From: Desulforudis sp.
GTDB taxonomy: Bacteria; Bacillota; Desulfotomaculia; Desulfotomaculales; Desulforudaceae
Assembly: GCA_014859075.1 (NCBI GenBank)
Contig: JACUUW010000023.1
Coordinates: 1-15,126 of the forward strand
Reading direction: 5' to 3'
Length of the DNA: 15,126 bases
The stretch's first letter is position 1. Every line of letters begins with the position of its first letter. Both the position numbers and the translations under genes were made by a program. Positions 13,146-15,126 of the stretch are shown one piece after another. The notes below the pieces were generated by a model, which saw nothing but the letters and a program-made list of their open reading frames with translations, was not told the DNA's origin and did not search any database.

Positions 13146-13817
13146 CTAATCGGCGTTCACCCCCTGCAGACGGTAGAGTAGCGCGTTGATAACGAAGGCC
13201 AGGGCCAACAAGACCAGGCCCAGACCGATAGCCATCTCGAAGTTGCCCCTCCTGGTCTCCAGCACGATGGCGGTGGTCATCACCCGGGTCTTGCCTTCAA
13301 TGTTGCCGCCCACCATCATGACCGCCCCCACCTCGGCCAACGCCCGACCCGCGCCGGCGACGACGGCGCCGACAATGGCCACCCGGGTCTCCCGGACCAC
13401 CGTCAGCGCCACCTGCCAGCCACCGGCCCCCAAAGAAACAGCCGTATCTCTAATTTCACGGTCCTTGCCGCGCACCGCGACCATCGTCAGGCCGGTGACG
13501 ATGGGCAGGGCCAGAACGGTCTGGGCAATGACCATGGCGGTTGGGCTGAAAAGCAGATTCAGCACCCCAAGTAGCCCTTGTGAGGATAACAGCAGATAGA
13601 CGAGCAGCCCGACCAGCACGGGCGGCAGGCCCATGAAGGTGTAGATGAACAGGGCGGGCCAGCGCACCTGACGCGCCGGCCGCAGGCCGAGCCACGTCCC
13701 CAGGGGAATCCCCGCCAGGGCGGCCAGGCAAACGGCCAGGCCCGATACTTGCAGCGACAACCGGATGATCTGCATCAGGGCCGGATCGCGGCCGATGACC
13801 AGGTTAAACGCCTGCAC
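13146..13817 (-). CDS. tupB: tungstate ABC transporter, permease protein
   Basis: A 223-aa integral membrane protein with about five to six hydrophobic helices. The cytoplasmic coupling loop between helices reads VSLGAGGWQVALTVVRETR, followed by GAGRALAEVGAVMMVGGNIEG, a sequence characteristic of TupB and closely related permeases. GTG start with GGAAGGA three bases upstream. It lies between tupA and tupC on the same strand and is separated from tupA by a strong hairpin that may lower its expression relative to the binding protein. Confidence 0.9.
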   Translation of the reverse strand: MQAFNLVIGRDPALMQIIRLSLQVSGLAVCLAALAGIPLGTWLGLRPARQVRWPALFIYTFMGLPPVLVGLLVYLLLSSQGLLGVLNLLFSPTAMVIAQTVLALPIVTGLTMVAVRGKDREIRDTAVSLGAGGWQVALTVVRETRVAIVGAVVAGAGRALAEVGAVMMVGGNIEGKTRVMTTAIVLETRRGNFEMAIGLGLVLLALAFVINALLYRLQGVNAD

Positions 13818-13883
13818 GGTTCCTTCCCAGATGGTAACACCCCCGTTGATGCACGTGTCGCGTCGTCCGCACGGGAGAATGGT

Positions 13884-13917
13884 GCCCGGGTCACCGACTC
13901 AAAACGGTGACCCGGGC
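13884..13917 (-). terminator. strong stem-loop between tupA and tupB
   Basis: A perfect 13-bp inverted repeat, GCCCGGGTCACCG (13884-13896) and CGGTGACCCGGGC (13905-13917), with an 8-base loop, starting about ten bases after the tupA stop. No U-tract follows. Such hairpins after binding-protein genes usually stabilise the upstream mRNA or partly terminate, giving excess binding protein over permease and ATPase. Confidence 0.7.
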
Positions 13918-13927
13918 CCCGGCTCCG

Positions 13928-14770
13928 TTAGGAGGAGGCGTTGGGCACGAACAGCTGTTCACCGTGCTTCTTGAAGCCGGCGATCAGTTCCTGGCCCTCG
14001 TCGGAGATAAAGAAATCAATAAACTTCCCGGCTCCGTCGTAGTCGATGTGCGGGTGGTTGTCCGGGTTCACGGCCATCACCCCGTACTGGTTGAAGAGCA
14101 CCGGGTCGCCTTCCAAAACCACTTCCAGGTCCAGCGAATCCCGCATGGCGATCCAGGTCCCGCGATCCGTCAGGGCATAACCGCGCATTTCGCCCGCCAT
14201 CCGGAGCGTATCCCCCATGCCCTGGCCGACGGAGTGGTACCAGTCGCCCTGAGGTTGTATACCGGCCTTCTCCCAAATCTTCAGTTCAGCCTTGTGGGTG
14301 CCGGAATCATCGCCGCGGGAGACGAATACGGTCTCCTCCTCCGCGATCTTCGCGAAAGCCGCCTTCACGTCCTGAACGCTGGCGACGCCCGCCGGGTCTG
14401 CCTCCGGCCCGACGACGACGAAGTCGTTGTACATTACGTCGTACCGGTCCACGAAATGGCCTTCCTCAACCAAGGCCAGTTCCTGTTCCTTGGCGTGCAC
14501 GAGCAGGACATCGCAGTCCCCCCGCCGGCCCGTTTCCAGTGCGGCGCCGGTGCCGACGGAAACAACGTGGACCTTGTAGCCGTATTTCTCCTCGAATACG
14601 GGCAGCACCTCGTCCAGCAGACCGGAGTCGTACGTGCTGGTCGTGGTGGCCAGCGTAAGCTCCGGCTGCGTTTCGGAAACCGCCCCCCGATCCCCGCACC
14701 CGGCCACTGACACCAAGGCCGCCAGTAAAAACACCATTATGGACACAATTACTTTCCAGTTAAACTTCAA
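13928..14770 (-). CDS. tupA: tungstate-binding lipoprotein of the ABC transporter
   Basis: The extracellular, membrane-tethered binding protein that captures tungstate. The TTG at 14770 (280 aa) is chosen because AAAAGGAGG lies eight bases upstream and because it gives a proper signal peptide: LKFNWK, hydrophobic IVSIMVFLLAALVS, then lipobox VAGC with lipid-modified C25. The mature part begins with LATTTSTYDSGLLDEVLPVF, the oxyanion-binding TTTS motif region typical of TupA, and later has FVSRGDDSGTHKAEL and YALTDRGTW. Normal length. Tungstate rather than molybdate is inferred from these TupA-type motifs, since ModA differs in this region. Expression is probably controlled by the structured leader upstream. 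Confidence 0.92.
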   Translation of the reverse strand: MKFNWKVIVSIMVFLLAALVSVAGCGDRGAVSETQPELTLATTTSTYDSGLLDEVLPVFEEKYGYKVHVVSVGTGAALETGRRGDCDVLLVHAKEQELALVEEGHFVDRYDVMYNDFVVVGPEADPAGVASVQDVKAAFAKIAEEETVFVSRGDDSGTHKAELKIWEKAGIQPQGDWYHSVGQGMGDTLRMAGEMRGYALTDRGTWIAMRDSLDLEVVLEGDPVLFNQYGVMAVNPDNHPHIDYDGAGKFIDFFISDEGQELIAGFKKHGEQLFVPNASS

Positions 14771-14834
14771 TTCTTGAACCTCCTTTTCTCTTAATACGAT
14801 TACGAACGGGTACGGCCTTTCATGGCCTTTGTTT

Positions 14835-14855
14835 TTACTCCTGCTTGGTTTCCAT
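14835..14855 (-). other. possible leader peptide ORF in the tupA leader
   Basis: A six-codon ORF (METKQE, stop TAA) with an excellent ribosome binding site (GGAGGTGGGAG) directly ahead, between the leader terminator and tupA. A second mini-ORF (MKGRTRS, 14800-14823) follows but lacks a good site. They may be translated for coupling or be chance products. Confidence 0.25.
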
Positions 14856-14872
14856 CTCCCACCTCCAGGCAT

Positions 14873-14908
14873 AAAAAATCCGGCTGGCGGAAAGAACTAC
14901 CAACCGAA
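14873..14908 (-). terminator. intrinsic terminator in the tupA leader
   Basis: On the minus strand TTCGGTTGG (14908-14900) pairs with CCAGCCGGA (14887-14879) as 9 bp with two G-U pairs, followed by six T. It sits just after the aptamer-like fold and about 100 bases before tupA, the standard position for a riboswitch expression platform. Confidence 0.75.
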
Positions 14909-14926
14909 CCGGCAAAGCCCGGGGCA

Positions 14927-15028
14927 GTCGGCTCCTTTCCGCAACGGGAGGCGTACCCGTTTCCCGGTACACCCTGACGGCCCAACGGCCATGGGTTTCC
15001 CCTTTAGGCCGGAGGGCTCGGAGCAACC
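14927..15028 (-). promoter_or_regulatory. riboswitch-like aptamer upstream of tupA (molybdenum/tungsten cofactor type suspected)
   Basis: On the minus strand a closed multi-stem fold is visible. P1 is GTTGCTCC (15027-15020) with GGAGCCGAC (14935-14927, one bulge). Inside it are a GNRA hairpin GGG-GAAA-CCC, a GGCC-GTTG-GGCC hairpin, a long hairpin with GTACC/GGGTAC arms, and the element CTCCCGTTGCGGAAAGGAG (14950-14932), whose 3' end can pair either with its own CTCC or into P1. It is followed directly by an intrinsic terminator. The location before a tungstate transporter points to the Moco/Tuco riboswitch class. The class is inferred; the structured, terminator-linked leader is seen. Confidence 0.6.
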
Positions 15029-15045
15029 TTATGTCTTATGTCAAG

Positions 15046-15079
15046 CAAAAACCGGACCGCGCGAAAAGCGCAGCCCGGT
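15046..15079 (-). terminator. intrinsic terminator between the two leader elements
   Basis: On the minus strand ACCGGGCTGCGC (15079-15068) pairs with GCGCGGTCCGGT (15062-15051) over 12 bp including two G-U pairs, with loop TTTTC, and is followed by a run of T. It belongs to the element at 15108-15126, or to whatever lies beyond the edge. Confidence 0.8.
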
Positions 15080-15107
15080 CGAAATACAATAATACCGCAG
15101 CCGCATA

Positions 15108-15126
15108 CTCCTTTCCGCAACGGGAG
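15108..15126 (-). repeat. second copy of the 19-nt leader element, at the window edge
   Basis: CTCCCGTTGCGGAAAGGAG on the minus strand, identical over all 19 bases to 14932-14950. It is the 3' part of what is probably another aptamer of the same class that extends beyond the window, and it has its own terminator downstream at 15046-15079. Confidence 0.7.

Noticed and set aside
13907..14710. 267-codon plus-strand ORF
   Set aside because: Antisense to tupA; shadow frame.
15039..15044. Perfect TTGACA -35 box on the minus strand between the leader terminator and the inner aptamer
   Set aside because: No -10-like sequence at 15-19 bases; the expected position holds the GC-rich P1 helix.

Overview
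The window looks like chromosomal DNA from a spore-forming, anaerobic, fairly high-GC member of the Firmicutes, most like the Desulfotomaculum / Pelotomaculum / Desulforudis group of Clostridia. The lineage is inferred from four things: a Spo0E-like sporulation phosphatase, a candidate sigma-G promoter, strong AGGAGG-type ribosome binding sites with frequent GTG and TTG starts, and selenium plus tungsten metabolism in one place. No phage, transposon or CRISPR array was seen.

Left part (1-3.6 kb). An L-lactate dehydrogenase runs off the left edge on the minus strand. It is followed by a series of very small genes: a basic 54-aa ORF convergent with a membrane-anchored protein, two tandem paralogous Cys-containing helical proteins (plus strand), a minus-strand cluster of three tiny single-pass membrane proteins with an 88-aa soluble protein among them, and two small hydrophilic proteins that converge on a pair of hairpins. 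Several of these are shorter than 60 codons and are recognised from ribosome binding sites, coupled stop/start codons and similarity to each other.

Middle part (3.7-11 kb). A family-4-like uracil-DNA glycosylase (plus) converges on a Spo0E-like gene (minus). Next to it lies a decayed dynamin-like GTPase remnant. On the minus strand come tRNA-Glu(CUC) and tRNA-Gln(CUG), with their own promoter and terminator, then gltX, whose product charges tRNA-Glu and in many such bacteria also tRNA-Gln. Upstream of gltX is an operon-like run of a GT4 glycosyltransferase, a glycogen-debranching-type glucosidase and an O6-methylguanine-DNA methyltransferase.

Right part (11-15.1 kb). selD (plus) has an in-frame UGA at the catalytic Cys position followed by a bacterial SECIS-like hairpin, so it is read as a selenoprotein. 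It converges on a tungstate ABC transporter operon (tupA-tupB-tupC, minus strand). Ahead of tupA lies a long structured leader. It contains a closed multi-stem aptamer-like fold, a 19-nt element occurring twice (the second copy touching the window edge), and two intrinsic terminators. This is best read as a tandem riboswitch, with a molybdenum/tungsten cofactor class inferred from context. SelD and tungstate uptake would both supply tungsten/selenium enzymes such as formate dehydrogenases, but no such enzyme is in the window.
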